DNA of 64,000 nt from RHLJ01 sp965212165 (GCA_965212165.1 OZ243096.1:3224001-3288000); one strand, 5' to 3'. Positions 35,296 through 44,269 are shown, counted from the stretch's first letter. Made by a program: numbers and translations. Notes: generated by a model from the letters alone, not told the origin.

Positions 35296-35752
35296 TAGTA
35301 CATCACACTTTCAACTAATATCTGATATTTTAAGAGATGTAGGAACACCTGAATGTCTGAAAAAGGTAACAGAGCTTGAAAAAAACTCTACTAATAGAAA
35401 TAGCTATCACTTTAGAAACTTAGGATTAAATCCTAAAGATGTATTTAATATTTGCGATGTAATTCTCAAAGAATATTCACTTTCGATAAATTCAATCAGT
35501 TTCAGCTATAACCAGAAATTTGGAGATAATGGAGCAAGTATACTTGCTAAATTTCTACCACTATCCATTCAAGAAATTGGTTTAGTAGATTGTGGAATAA
35601 GTAATAAAGGTGGCTTAGACATTTTGGATTGGGTAAAACGAGCTTCCAACCTTAAAATGATCTGTATCGAACAGAATAACTTTACTCAAAATCTAAAAAC
35701 TGAATTTCATAAGTTCGCAAAAGATAATCCCAAAATCCTAATATTAGTTTAG
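35285..35752 (+). CDS. solitary leucine-rich-repeat-like protein
   Basis: A 155-residue cytoplasmic protein. The centre shows two or three imperfect repeats of the ribonuclease-inhibitor type leucine-rich pattern (ISFSYNQKFGDNGASILAKFL, then IQEIGLVDCGISNKGGLDIL, then LKMICIEQNNFTQ). The N-terminal ~60 residues are helical. The ATG at 35285 overlaps the end of the upstream gene by 11 bases, and a second ATG at 35288 is equally possible. The LRR call is based only on leucine spacing. Function is unknown. Confidence 0.55.
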   Translation: MMNNSTSHFQLISDILRDVGTPECLKKVTELEKNSTNRNSYHFRNLGLNPKDVFNICDVILKEYSLSINSISFSYNQKFGDNGASILAKFLPLSIQEIGLVDCGISNKGGLDILDWVKRASNLKMICIEQNNFTQNLKTEFHKFAKDNPKILILV

Positions 35753-35786
35753 ATCATTCATCCTCTACTTTAAATCGACAGCAACT

Positions 35787-36728
35787 ATGAAGTACAATCG
35801 ATATACAAACCATAGCCCTTTTGTTTCTGAAATTGGGTTTGGTGCATGGCAGTTGGGTATAAATTCAGGCTGGAAAGGAATGTCTGAAAAAGAGGCTATT
35901 GAAATGGTTCAAGCTTCTATCGACTATGGCGTTAATTTCTTTGATACTGCCCCAAATTACGGTCTTGGTACAAGCGAAATAAGACTCGGAAAAGCTCTTA
36001 CAAATTATGACAGAACTAAGCTTGTCATAAATACAAAATTTGGACACACCGATTCTGGAGAATTGAACTTTTCCTCAGAGTACATCAGAGATTCAATCGA
36101 TGGTAGTTTAAGACGATTACAAACAGACTATCTTGATTCGGTAATCATTCATAATCCTCCTTTAGAATATCTGGATGGTAGAAAGAATTCCCATTATGAT
36201 ATACTTGAACAATTAAAGAGGGAAGGAAAAATTAAAGCATATGGAGCTTCCTTAGATACATTCGATGAGATGATGCTTTTTTTGGATACAACAAATGGAG
36301 AAGTGATAGAGGCTTTTTTCAATATTCTTCATCAGAATACTGCAAGAGCATTTGAAACGGCTAAAAAAAAAGGAGTTTCTATCATTGCAAAAGTCCCGCT
36401 CGATTCAGGATGGCTTTCTGGAAAATATAATTCCGAAAGCACTTTCACTGATATTAGAAGTCGGTGGTCAAAAAAGGATATCAAAACTAGGGCTGCTTTA
36501 GTTGATAGAATCCGAGATATTATTTCTAAAGAAATAAATCTAGCATATGCCGCGATTTCATTTTGTTTAGCATATGATGCTGTATCAACAGTTATTCCAG
36601 GAAATACTTCTGTTGAACAACTTGAAAACAACTTAGAGAGTATTAAGAATCCTATTTCAAAAAAACTAGTCCTAGAACTAGAAAAATTCTATCAAAATGA
36701 AGTGAAAGAGCTTAATTTACCTTGGTGA
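35787..36728 (+). CDS. aldo/keto reductase
   Basis: A 313-residue TIM-barrel NADPH-dependent oxidoreductase. The catalytic tetrad shows Asp and Tyr in FFDTAPNYGLGTSEIRLGKAL, Lys in VINTKFGH, and the usual His in VIIHNP. The C-terminal cofactor-binding segment STVIPGNTSVEQLENNLE is also typical. It resembles the L-fucose/galactose dehydrogenase-like group, but the substrate cannot be assigned. It ends just before the heptamer repeat array. Confidence 0.92.
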   Translation: MKYNRYTNHSPFVSEIGFGAWQLGINSGWKGMSEKEAIEMVQASIDYGVNFFDTAPNYGLGTSEIRLGKALTNYDRTKLVINTKFGHTDSGELNFSSEYIRDSIDGSLRRLQTDYLDSVIIHNPPLEYLDGRKNSHYDILEQLKREGKIKAYGASLDTFDEMMLFLDTTNGEVIEAFFNILHQNTARAFETAKKKGVSIIAKVPLDSGWLSGKYNSESTFTDIRSRWSKKDIKTRAALVDRIRDIISKEINLAYAAISFCLAYDAVSTVIPGNTSVEQLENNLESIKNPISKKLVLELEKFYQNEVKELNLPW

Positions 36729-36736
36729 CTGCATCC

Positions 36737-36848
36737 AACACTAAACACTAAACACTCAACACTCAACACTCAACACTCAACACTCAACACTCAACACTCA
36801 ACACTCAACACTCAACACTCAACACTCAACACTCAACACTCAACACTA
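36737..36848. repeat. 16-copy heptamer tandem repeat
   Basis: Sixteen 7-base units fill 112 bases without interruption. The first two and the last read AACACTA, the thirteen in between AACACTC. The array lies between the convergent aldo/keto reductase and AAA+ ATPase genes, outside any reading frame. Perfect copies imply recent expansion or copy-number change by slippage. Confidence 0.97.
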
Positions 36849-36889
36849 TTAAAAGTTGTTTGATGAATATTGATGATTGGTAATTTTCC

Positions 36890-38602
36890 TCACCCTACTC
36901 TATACTTCAGTTCCTCGATCTTAGACATAAGTTCGTTTCGATCCATTTCACGATAACGTTCTGGTAATAATTCTTTAGAAGTACATTCCAGAACAGCATT
37001 CAGAGTTTGTAATTCTACTTCTTCTGGATACGTTGGAGGGATAAAGTCATTTAAAGCCAAATCTAGAATTACTGGAGACACTTTTTTCTCACCTGCCGCT
37101 GCAGCTCGGAATTTTGCTCTAGTTAATGCAGCTTCCATATCGGCGCCGGAAAAGGTTTTAAATCCTTCTTCGATGATAGCAGGAATATAATCTTCAGTTT
37201 GTTTTAAGCCAGTCTTCTTTCTCATGGCCTCAAATAATTCCACACGCTCTTCATTGGTATGAGGCGGGAATAATGCCAAATGTTCTTCCGCTCTACCCTG
37301 ACGTTTCAAATCGATTGGCATCAAATCAGGTCTTGCTGTCATTAAAAACCAAATGATCTTACCTCGATTAGCAGTATCACTCATAAATGTAGCAATCTGC
37401 GAGAACACGCGGCTAGAAACACCACTGTCGCCACTAGAGCTCCTATCGCCGAGATAAGCATCTGCCTCATCAATCATAACTGCAACTGGGGCCATCGCTT
37501 TTAATAGTGAAAGAATTTTTTCTAAATTTCCTTCTGTTACACCTTGCCACTGACTTCGGAAGTTCTTCAATTTTACCATGGGAACTCCAACTTCACTAGC
37601 AAAACATGTTACCAAGAAAGTCTTTCCAGTTCCTACTGGGCCACATACTAAATATCCCATTGGCATTACATCCTGTCGACCTTCTTTTAAAGCTTTTACA
37701 GCTTGTCGAAGATGAATTTTCACATGTTTATGTCCTGCAACATTATCCAATGAATATGGATTCTCAACAAATTCTAGTAAGCCGTACGCTTCAGCTTCAA
37801 TTAATTCTTTTTTATTCTTGGAAAGACTATCAAAAGTGATCTTTTCTTTGTTCTCTCGAGCATTAGAAAGTACACTTCGAATATTCACATAATTCAAACC
37901 CGCAGTTTGTTGAGCAATAATCTCAGGCTTTACCGATGAAATGTTTTTAAAATCATCGTTCTTAGTCTCGAATTTTACAAAGTCTAGACGTTCAACTTCT
38001 CCAGGTATAGTAATCTTAATTTCCGTTGTATACGGATTCTGAATTAAGGTTTTATTCAGATCGGGTAAGTTTTCAGTAATTAAAACTGTAGTAAAGTCTG
38101 AAGCCAGAAACATTGGGTCGTGTGCCCAGCGTGATAAATATACCAACGAGGTTCGGTCTTCACTTCCTGTCGAACTTGTATCACTCATTGGAATGAGCGT
38201 TTCAGCATAGTCTATAATTAATGCTACACTTTTCTTCTGGTCTAAGCGAAGTCGAAAATATTGTTCTAATAACGAGAATACTCGAACTGGGTCTTTCGGC
38301 ATTTTATTGGCAAAATCAGTACCAATTAAACTATCTCTTCCTGCAATGGCTTGATTGAAATCGGCTTGAGACTCCTTATCACGAAAATAAATTCCCGATG
38401 CACGATCATAGAATACAACAAAGTCACGGGCTCCAAAAAACTCATCCGATAGAAAACTTTTTAGACGATGAAATTCTGTTCCTTCTTCACTTTTTAGAGG
38501 TACAAGATCATGAACATTGCCATGTAACAAGAAGGTATTTATAGTTCGGCTTAAATATTTTCTAGCAAAATCCTGTGACCAGGTTGGATAATTATCAAAC
38601 AT
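36890..38602 (-). CDS. two-domain AAA+ ATPase, last gene of the PspA-containing cluster
   Basis: A 570-residue AAA+ protein. The C-terminal domain is complete: Walker A GPVGTGKT (321-328), Walker B VMIDEAD (374-380), a sensor-1 region in MTARPD (421-426) and Arg437 as a candidate finger. The N-terminal half (about 1-245) looks like a second AAA fold that has lost its Walker A: it keeps VALIIDYAETLIP (a Walker-B-like strand) and PYTTEIKITIPG but no GxxxxGK. It probably remodels a protein target. It is separated by 2 bases from the corC-like gene and is the last of six minus-strand genes starting with pspA. Known bacterial PspA systems often include an AAA+ protein, which supports a role in membrane maintenance. 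Confidence 0.85.
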   Translation of the reverse strand: MFDNYPTWSQDFARKYLSRTINTFLLHGNVHDLVPLKSEEGTEFHRLKSFLSDEFFGARDFVVFYDRASGIYFRDKESQADFNQAIAGRDSLIGTDFANKMPKDPVRVFSLLEQYFRLRLDQKKSVALIIDYAETLIPMSDTSSTGSEDRTSLVYLSRWAHDPMFLASDFTTVLITENLPDLNKTLIQNPYTTEIKITIPGEVERLDFVKFETKNDDFKNISSVKPEIIAQQTAGLNYVNIRSVLSNARENKEKITFDSLSKNKKELIEAEAYGLLEFVENPYSLDNVAGHKHVKIHLRQAVKALKEGRQDVMPMGYLVCGPVGTGKTFLVTCFASEVGVPMVKLKNFRSQWQGVTEGNLEKILSLLKAMAPVAVMIDEADAYLGDRSSSGDSGVSSRVFSQIATFMSDTANRGKIIWFLMTARPDLMPIDLKRQGRAEEHLALFPPHTNEERVELFEAMRKKTGLKQTEDYIPAIIEEGFKTFSGADMEAALTRAKFRAAAAGEKKVSPVILDLALNDFIPPTYPEEVELQTLNAVLECTSKELLPERYREMDRNELMSKIEELKYRVG

Positions 38603-38604
38603 CG

Positions 38605-39882
38605 CTACGGCTCTATTAAAATAAGTTTTACAGTTTCAATTCTGCTTTGAGTCGCTTTACTAATTATGAATTTTTTATCTTCAATAAGTACTTCTTCATT
38701 CACTGTTGGAATGCGCCCCAAATAATTAATTATGTAGCCCGCTACGGTATCATAGTCTGAAGGTTCCACTGGAAGCTTAATTTCTTCAAACTTTGATACG
38801 AGCTCTACAATTTCAACATTTCCAGATACTACAAATGTATTTGGAGATAGTCTTTTCATGATTTCATCGTCCACATCATGTTCATCCTGAATATCACCTA
38901 CTACTTCTTCCAATAAATCTTCAATTGTAACCATTCCTGCAGTCCCACCATATTCGTCTAATACAATAGCTACCGACATATTTGATTGTCTAAACTCTGT
39001 GAGTAAATCTTTTGATTTCTTACTGTATGGAACAAGTTTAACTGGACGTATAATCTCATTAAGTGTTTTAGGCTTATTAAAAAGATCATACGCAAAGACC
39101 ACTCCAATTACATCATCAATCGAATCTTGAAATATTGGAAGTTTAGAATGCCCCGATTTAATAAATAAATCTAAAATATCATCAATCGATGTTTTTTTAT
39201 CAACTGCTTCAATTTCGATTCTTGGAATCATAGAGTCCTTAACTCTTTTAGTAGAAAGCTCTAATACATTGTGCAAGATCTCTGAATCGTCTTGATCTAT
39301 ATCTTCACTACCACCACTTTCTCTTAATTCTTTAAAGATTAGTTCAACATCCTGTCTTCGATATAATGAAACTGCCTGTTCCGCGTCAGGTACCAACCAT
39401 TTGATAAGCACATTTGAACTACTATTAGCTATAGCAATTAGAGGTCGCAGTGAGAAGTAACAAATCCGAAGAGGGATTGCTATGATACTTACCATCACAT
39501 CTGCTTGTGCTCTAAATATTGCTTTTGGAAGAATCTCTCCAAAAATCATTATTAAAATAGAAGCAATGATTGTTTGAACAATCAGAATTTGAATATCAGT
39601 TGGTGTATGACTAAACCATAGTTCTGAATATTCTGTTATTGGTGCAACTAGAAATATTGCCATAAATGTAGCATAAAGAACATTTACAATATTGTTACCT
39701 ACCAAAGTGGTAGTCAAAAAAGTTTCGGGATTACTTTTAAAAAACTCTAGAGAATTAGCAATAAAACTATTCTTCCGAGATGCTACTTCTAGCTTAAGTT
39801 TATTCGCAGTTACAAAAGCAATCTCAGAACCTGAGAAAAAACCACTTAGCACAATGGTTGTTGCTATTAGGAGCCATTCCAT
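38605..39882 (-). CDS. CorC/HlyC family CNNM-type transporter-associated protein
   Basis: A 425-residue CNNM/CorC protein. The N-terminal DUF21 domain (about 1-190) has four or so membrane helices (MEWLLIATTIVLSGFFSGSEIAF). It is followed by two CBS domains (about 205-325; MIPRIEIEAVD, VLDEYGGTAGMVTIEDLLEEVVG) and a C-terminal CorC_HlyC domain (residues 345-425). The group is linked to magnesium or cobalt efflux and resistance. Start is the ATG at 39882. In the cluster it sits between the crotonase and AAA+ genes; an ion-homeostasis role in the same envelope module is an inference. Confidence 0.93.
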   Translation of the reverse strand: MEWLLIATTIVLSGFFSGSEIAFVTANKLKLEVASRKNSFIANSLEFFKSNPETFLTTTLVGNNIVNVLYATFMAIFLVAPITEYSELWFSHTPTDIQILIVQTIIASILIMIFGEILPKAIFRAQADVMVSIIAIPLRICYFSLRPLIAIANSSSNVLIKWLVPDAEQAVSLYRRQDVELIFKELRESGGSEDIDQDDSEILHNVLELSTKRVKDSMIPRIEIEAVDKKTSIDDILDLFIKSGHSKLPIFQDSIDDVIGVVFAYDLFNKPKTLNEIIRPVKLVPYSKKSKDLLTEFRQSNMSVAIVLDEYGGTAGMVTIEDLLEEVVGDIQDEHDVDDEIMKRLSPNTFVVSGNVEIVELVSKFEEIKLPVEPSDYDTVAGYIINYLGRIPTVNEEVLIEDKKFIISKATQSRIETVKLILIEP

Positions 39883-39960
39883 ATTATTTGGCTCCAGTTT
39901 TATTATTTAGAGATATGCTACCCGATGGAGGCTCGTCGCTCATTCAATCAAAATTAGTTC

Positions 39961-40740
39961 TTAGTTCCCGGAGAAATTAGGCTTTCTTTTTTCAATGAAA
40001 GCTGTCGTTCCTTCCTTAAAATCAGCAGTGTTAAACAAATCTCCAAATAGATTTGCTTCCGTTTGAAAACCGGAATCTTTGTCTGCTTCTTTAACAGCCA
40101 ATATAGCATTTTTTATTGCTAGTGGTGCTTGTTTTGTAATACTTAAAAGTAATTTTTTTGCCCCTTCAATTATATTCTCTTCAGAAATTGCATTTAACAA
40201 TCCTAATTGCAGTGCTTCTTCAGCTTTTGTAAATCTTCCCGACATTATTAGTTCTAAAGCTTTGGCTTTTCCAACCATCCTCGTTATTCGTTGCGTACCA
40301 CCATAACCGGGTATTAATCCTAAACTTACTTCTGGTAAACCAACTAGAGTAGTTTTAGAACCAATTCTTAGATGGCAAGATAAAGCAAGTTCAAAGCCAC
40401 CACCTAATGCATAACCATTAATAGCTGCAATAACAGGGATAGTTAAATCCTCGATTCTTTGGAACACACCTTGGCCTCGGAGTGATAATTTCGTGGCTTC
40501 TTCTGAACCGAAATCTGAAAACTCTTTTATGTCTGCTCCAGCAACAAAAGCTTTCTCACCAGAACCTGTAATGATAAGTGCTCGTATCTCTTTGCTATTC
40601 TCAATATGATCTAGAGCATCGCTAAGTTCGACAAAAACCTGATTGTTAAGTGCGTTAAGTTGCTTAGGTCTATCAATAGTAAGTATACAAATCCCAGTGG
40701 ACTCTACCTCTAGAATTAATGTTTCAAAATCTTTGCTCAT
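39961..40740 (-). CDS. enoyl-CoA hydratase/isomerase (crotonase) family protein
   Basis: A 259-residue crotonase. The CoA-binding and oxyanion-hole segments are SGEKAFVAGADIKEFSDFG and NGYALGGGFELALSCHLRI. The catalytic glutamates of enoyl-CoA hydratases are plausible in GLPEVSLGLIPGYGGTQRI and nearby. It most resembles short-chain enoyl-CoA hydratases of beta-oxidation. Why it lies inside a PspA cluster is unclear; it may simply be co-transcribed, or supply acyl-chain turnover. The ATG follows the previous stop by 1 base. Confidence 0.92.
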   Translation of the reverse strand: MSKDFETLILEVESTGICILTIDRPKQLNALNNQVFVELSDALDHIENSKEIRALIITGSGEKAFVAGADIKEFSDFGSEEATKLSLRGQGVFQRIEDLTIPVIAAINGYALGGGFELALSCHLRIGSKTTLVGLPEVSLGLIPGYGGTQRITRMVGKAKALELIMSGRFTKAEEALQLGLLNAISEENIIEGAKKLLLSITKQAPLAIKNAILAVKEADKDSGFQTEANLFGDLFNTADFKEGTTAFIEKRKPNFSGN

Positions 40741-40741
40741 T

Positions 40742-41632
40742 TTATTCTTGAACTCTTTTCTTAGGTTTTATTTCTGAAGTTACATCATCAGAAAGTTCAT
40801 CCAAAATAGAATCGAAATCGAGCTCTGTTTCCCATTCAGTAGTGTATTCAGGTAAAATATCTTGATCAAGATCTTCAATAAGCTGTGAAGTTTCGTCAAC
40901 TTCAGTTAGTAAGTTATCGAGTTGAAACCCGATTTCTTCTGGGTTACTCATTGTCATTGATTGCTCGTATATATATCTGACAGCATCTTCAATAGTTTCG
41001 AGATGTGTCTCACACACTAAGTATTTTTCTTTAGCAATTTTAAATTTTTGAAGACGTTTTTGCATTATTGCAACTCGTCTAGCCTTAGTTCTCTTTAATT
41101 TCTCAGATTCTAAGGTCTTAATTTCTTCAATTTGACGGATTACTTCTTCTTTTAAATTAGTTTCAAGAGTAGTGTTCAAATAAACCTCATACCTTTTGAT
41201 CAAATCTAATAAGGTGAGATAATTTCCTAATAACTCATCAATCTTTTTTCCAATACTATCGAGTAAACCTTGAGAACTGTAAGGTAATTTCTCAAAATTC
41301 TCTTGTACTAACTTTGCAAGATGTTTTAGTACTAAAAATCTCTTCTGACTAGCTGAATCGAGAGATTGAAATAAATCCTTTTCGTTATTAGACGCATGTC
41401 GTTCTTTGATTTTCTTTAGTTCAGCTTTTTTTCGGAAACGTGGAAGTTTAGGAACTACGCCTAAGTACATTAATTCCATTCCGAAAACGGAGGTTAATAA
41501 TACATTAGAAATATCGACACTGATATTGCTAAAAAATAAAGCCCCTAAAGTTGAAGCCAATAAAACACCAAGGTTTATTGGATTCAAAAAAGCTTCACGT
41601 GTGTAATTTATATTTAGTTCATCTGTAGACAT
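40742..41632 (-). CDS. two-helix membrane protein with a long coiled coil, PspA-cluster member
   Basis: A 296-residue protein with no recognised family. Two transmembrane helices sit at about 19-35 and 40-60, with a very short connection, so both ends should be cytoplasmic. The long rest is charged and helical with heptad character (LKEEVIRQIEEIKTLESEKLKRTKARR, at about 160-185) and ends in an acidic tail (TTEWETELDFDSILDELSDDV). The stop of the half-PspA gene overlaps its ATG by one base (TAATG), implying coupled translation. It could anchor the coiled-coil PspA partners to the membrane; that is inferred from order and topology. Confidence 0.75.
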   Translation of the reverse strand: MSTDELNINYTREAFLNPINLGVLLASTLGALFFSNISVDISNVLLTSVFGMELMYLGVVPKLPRFRKKAELKKIKERHASNNEKDLFQSLDSASQKRFLVLKHLAKLVQENFEKLPYSSQGLLDSIGKKIDELLGNYLTLLDLIKRYEVYLNTTLETNLKEEVIRQIEEIKTLESEKLKRTKARRVAIMQKRLQKFKIAKEKYLVCETHLETIEDAVRYIYEQSMTMSNPEEIGFQLDNLLTEVDETSQLIEDLDQDILPEYTTEWETELDFDSILDELSDDVTSEIKPKKRVQE

Positions 41633-42096
41633 TAACTTTCAGTAGTAGGATCTTCTTTCGTTGAAGAGTCTTCTTTGTTATTTCCAATTGTTTTTTTTGC
41701 ATGTATTTCTTCAGCATGTTTTTCAATTTCTGAATACAGCATACCCATTTCAGCTTTCACTTGTTGCAGGGTTTCCTTGGCTTTCTTTTTTTTCAACTCT
41801 AAGTCAAGTTCTTCCTGTTTAATCTTTCCAGCAGTTGAAGTAGGATCATCTTCATCCATACTATCCATCGCCATATCAAGCTTAGCTTCTGCAAAGTTAA
41901 CTTTATCCTTTACTTTACCAAGAAACTCATCTACAGAACCAAGAAGATTATCAGCATTCATATTATTTAATGCTTGAGCAATCTTACCTTTCTGTTCAGT
42001 TTGTTTTAAACGTTCTTTGGCCTCTTTTATACGTCGGTAATGATCCTTGTATTCTTCTTTGAGACGTTCACGTTCTTGTTCACTTTTTGAGCTCAT
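41632..42096 (-). CDS. half-length PspA paralogue, coiled-coil protein
   Basis: A 154-residue helical protein. Its residues 21-81 line up with residues 129-191 of the PspA encoded just upstream: RRIKEAKERLKQTEQKGKIA against RKIQEAKEALRASERAEWQSKIA, and EAKLDMAMDSMD against EARMEIALDSID. The later part (KIKQEELDLE ... QVKAEMG) matches PspA's C-terminal helix ending FKLEMG. So it represents the C-terminal half of the PspA fold without the membrane-binding N-terminal helix and first long hairpin arm. It probably co-assembles with PspA. 12 bases separate the two genes. Confidence 0.8.
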   Translation of the reverse strand: MSSKSEQERERLKEEYKDHYRRIKEAKERLKQTEQKGKIAQALNNMNADNLLGSVDEFLGKVKDKVNFAEAKLDMAMDSMDEDDPTSTAGKIKQEELDLELKKKKAKETLQQVKAEMGMLYSEIEKHAEEIHAKKTIGNNKEDSSTKEDPTTES

Positions 42097-42108
42097 AATG
42101 GCTTCCTG

Positions 42109-42852
42109 TTAGCTTTTTTCTTTACTACCAACAGATTTTGAAGGTGTTTCTTTCTCAGCAGGTTCTTCATCTATAGAGATCGAGCCTGATGATTCACCCA
42201 TTTCTAATTTAAATTGTTCTACCAATTCATGAGCTCTGATTTTTTCTGCATTAGCTTCGATTTCCATAGTCTCGGTATCTATACTATCTAATGCAATTTC
42301 CATTCTAGCTTCATTCTTAGCAGACTCTTCGTTAATACGTGAAATCATCTCATCATGAGTCTGATCAATTCCACCCACTTCAAACTGTTCTAGAGTATCT
42401 GCAATTTTAGATTGCCATTCTGCACGTTCACTAGCGCGTAAAGCTTCTTTAGCTTCTTGTATCTTGCGATCTTTTTCTCGCATAAATACTTTTTTAACTT
42501 TCAATGCTTTCTCATATGCACGTTCTGCAAACTGAAGCTGGTCTCTAGAGTGAATAATTGTCTCTTTAGCTTTTTCTAATTGAAGAGCATATCCCTCAGC
42601 TATATCATCTCTTCCAGCTTGAATAGCGGACTTAATCTTTGAAGTTAGTTCACTGATTTGTCTCTCATTGCGCTTTACTTCTTTCTGGAGCATGATAAGA
42701 TTCGCTTTTACAGTAGCGATATTTTCATTCATTTGTGGGATTTGATCATTCAAATCTCGAATATTTTGCTCTAATATTAATTTTGGATTTTCCATGGAGC
42801 TTATAACTCCGCCGAACATGGATTTTATAGCGCGAATAAATCTTTTAAACAT
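42109..42852 (-). CDS. pspA: PspA/IM30 (ESCRT-III-like) membrane protein
   Basis: A 247-residue PspA/Vipp1 family protein, part of the bacterial ESCRT-III superfamily that coats and repairs membranes. The amphipathic N-terminal helix (MFKRFIRAIKSMFGG) that inserts in membranes is present. The family signature ENPKLILEQNIRDLNDQI (21-38) follows, then the long hairpin of helices (40-150) and the EARMEIALDSID segment (181-192). The acidic tail from about 220 is low complexity and variable in the family. It is first of six tightly spaced minus-strand genes, so it probably founds the operon. 73 bases separate it from the nucleoside phosphorylase gene upstream. Confidence 0.92.
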   Translation of the reverse strand: MFKRFIRAIKSMFGGVISSMENPKLILEQNIRDLNDQIPQMNENIATVKANLIMLQKEVKRNERQISELTSKIKSAIQAGRDDIAEGYALQLEKAKETIIHSRDQLQFAERAYEKALKVKKVFMREKDRKIQEAKEALRASERAEWQSKIADTLEQFEVGGIDQTHDEMISRINEESAKNEARMEIALDSIDTETMEIEANAEKIRAHELVEQFKLEMGESSGSISIDEEPAEKETPSKSVGSKEKS

Positions 42853-42925
42853 CGTGGTTACCGTATTTTTATGCCCTTTTTATATCAGGAACTAATTTAA
42901 CTTATTATTATAGTAATTCAACATG

Positions 42926-44269
42926 CTAAAGCTCAAATGCCCGTGTGCCTTTGCTGTCGCAAATATGAGTAACCAAACGTTCCGGTTCTGGTTGCTCACT
43001 TTTGATTTCAACCGCTCCATATAAAAGCTCAGATACGGTATCAATCATAGCAGGCTTGTTCGTATAACCAGTCAAAATTGTTTCACCTTTTGTGATTTTG
43101 TCTCCAACTTTCTTTTTCAACGTTACACCAGCTACTGGATCTATAATATCATCAATGCTTTTTCTGCCTGCACCAAGCTCTAACGAAGCCATACCAATCT
43201 CAAATGAATTCATTGAAGTAATAAACCCTTCATGCTTACTTAGTAGTCCGAACTCATAGGTAGCCTTAGGATATAATGAGGTATTTTTAATTACTGATGA
43301 ATCTCCTCCTTGCTCTTCAACAATATCAATCCATTTTTGAAAAGCTATTCCATTTGAGATTACTTCTTCACTTAACTTCACCCCTTCTTCTATACTTTCA
43401 GCTTTATCACCAAGATAAATCATTGTTCCAGATAGTAAGTTTGAGAGCTGCATTATATCATTTGGACCATTACCCTGAAGAGCATCTACACATTCCTCAA
43501 CTTCTAACCAATTTCCAATTTTATAACCTAATGGCTGATTCATATTTGTTAGATAGGCTATAGTCTTTTTATTGAACTGTTCTCCTATTCCAACCAAAGT
43601 TTCTGCAAGTTCTATGGCATCATCAATATTTTTCATAAAAGCGCCGGAGCCATACTTCACGTCCAAAACGAGCGCATCAATTCCTTCAGCCAATTTTTTA
43701 CTCATGATGCTTCCTGCTATCAATGGGATTGATTCTACTGTGGCAGTAACATCCCGTAATGCATATAATTTCTTATCGGCTGGAGCAATCTCTTTAGTCT
43801 GACCAGCTAGTACTAAATCATGTTTTGCTATAATCTCGATATATCTTTCAAGATTCATATCAGTGTAAAAACCAGGGATCGACTCTAATTTATCAAGTGT
43901 ACCTCCTGTATGGCCTAATCCACGTCCAGAAATCATAGGAACTGGGACTCCTGCAGCTGCAACAACTGGAGCAAGAATCAATGAAAGTTTATCACCTACA
44001 CCACCTGTAGAATGCTTATCAACTTTTTTCCCAGGAATTGAAGACAAATCTACAACAATCCCAGAATTCAACATAGATTCTGTTAATGCAGCAGATTCTT
44101 CATTATTCAAACCGTTTAAAAAAGAAGCCATCAAAAAAGCACTTACCTGATAATCTTCAATCTCAGAATTTGTATATGCTTTAATTATATACTTAATCTC
44201 ATCTGGAGTAAGGTTATTTGCTTCTCGTTTTTTGCGAATAAGCGAAACTATGTTATACTTAGAACTCAT
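42926..44269 (-). CDS. pyrimidine-nucleoside/thymidine phosphorylase
   Basis: A 447-residue enzyme that splits thymidine or uridine with phosphate to base and (deoxy)ribose-1-phosphate. The N-terminal helical domain (SLIRKKREANNLTPDEIKYII), the phosphate-binding KHSTGGVGDK (about 78-87), and the LPMISGRGLGHTGGTLDKLES-type loop are all present, with a C-terminal three-strand domain (LGAGRKSIDDIIDPVAGV). An ATG at 44287 is in frame, but the ATG at 44269 matches the family N-terminus (MSSKYNIVSLI). Whether it prefers thymidine or uridine cannot be told. Confidence 0.92.
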   Translation of the reverse strand: MSSKYNIVSLIRKKREANNLTPDEIKYIIKAYTNSEIEDYQVSAFLMASFLNGLNNEESAALTESMLNSGIVVDLSSIPGKKVDKHSTGGVGDKLSLILAPVVAAAGVPVPMISGRGLGHTGGTLDKLESIPGFYTDMNLERYIEIIAKHDLVLAGQTKEIAPADKKLYALRDVTATVESIPLIAGSIMSKKLAEGIDALVLDVKYGSGAFMKNIDDAIELAETLVGIGEQFNKKTIAYLTNMNQPLGYKIGNWLEVEECVDALQGNGPNDIMQLSNLLSGTMIYLGDKAESIEEGVKLSEEVISNGIAFQKWIDIVEEQGGDSSVIKNTSLYPKATYEFGLLSKHEGFITSMNSFEIGMASLELGAGRKSIDDIIDPVAGVTLKKKVGDKITKGETILTGYTNKPAMIDTVSELLYGAVEIKSEQPEPERLVTHICDSKGTRAFEL

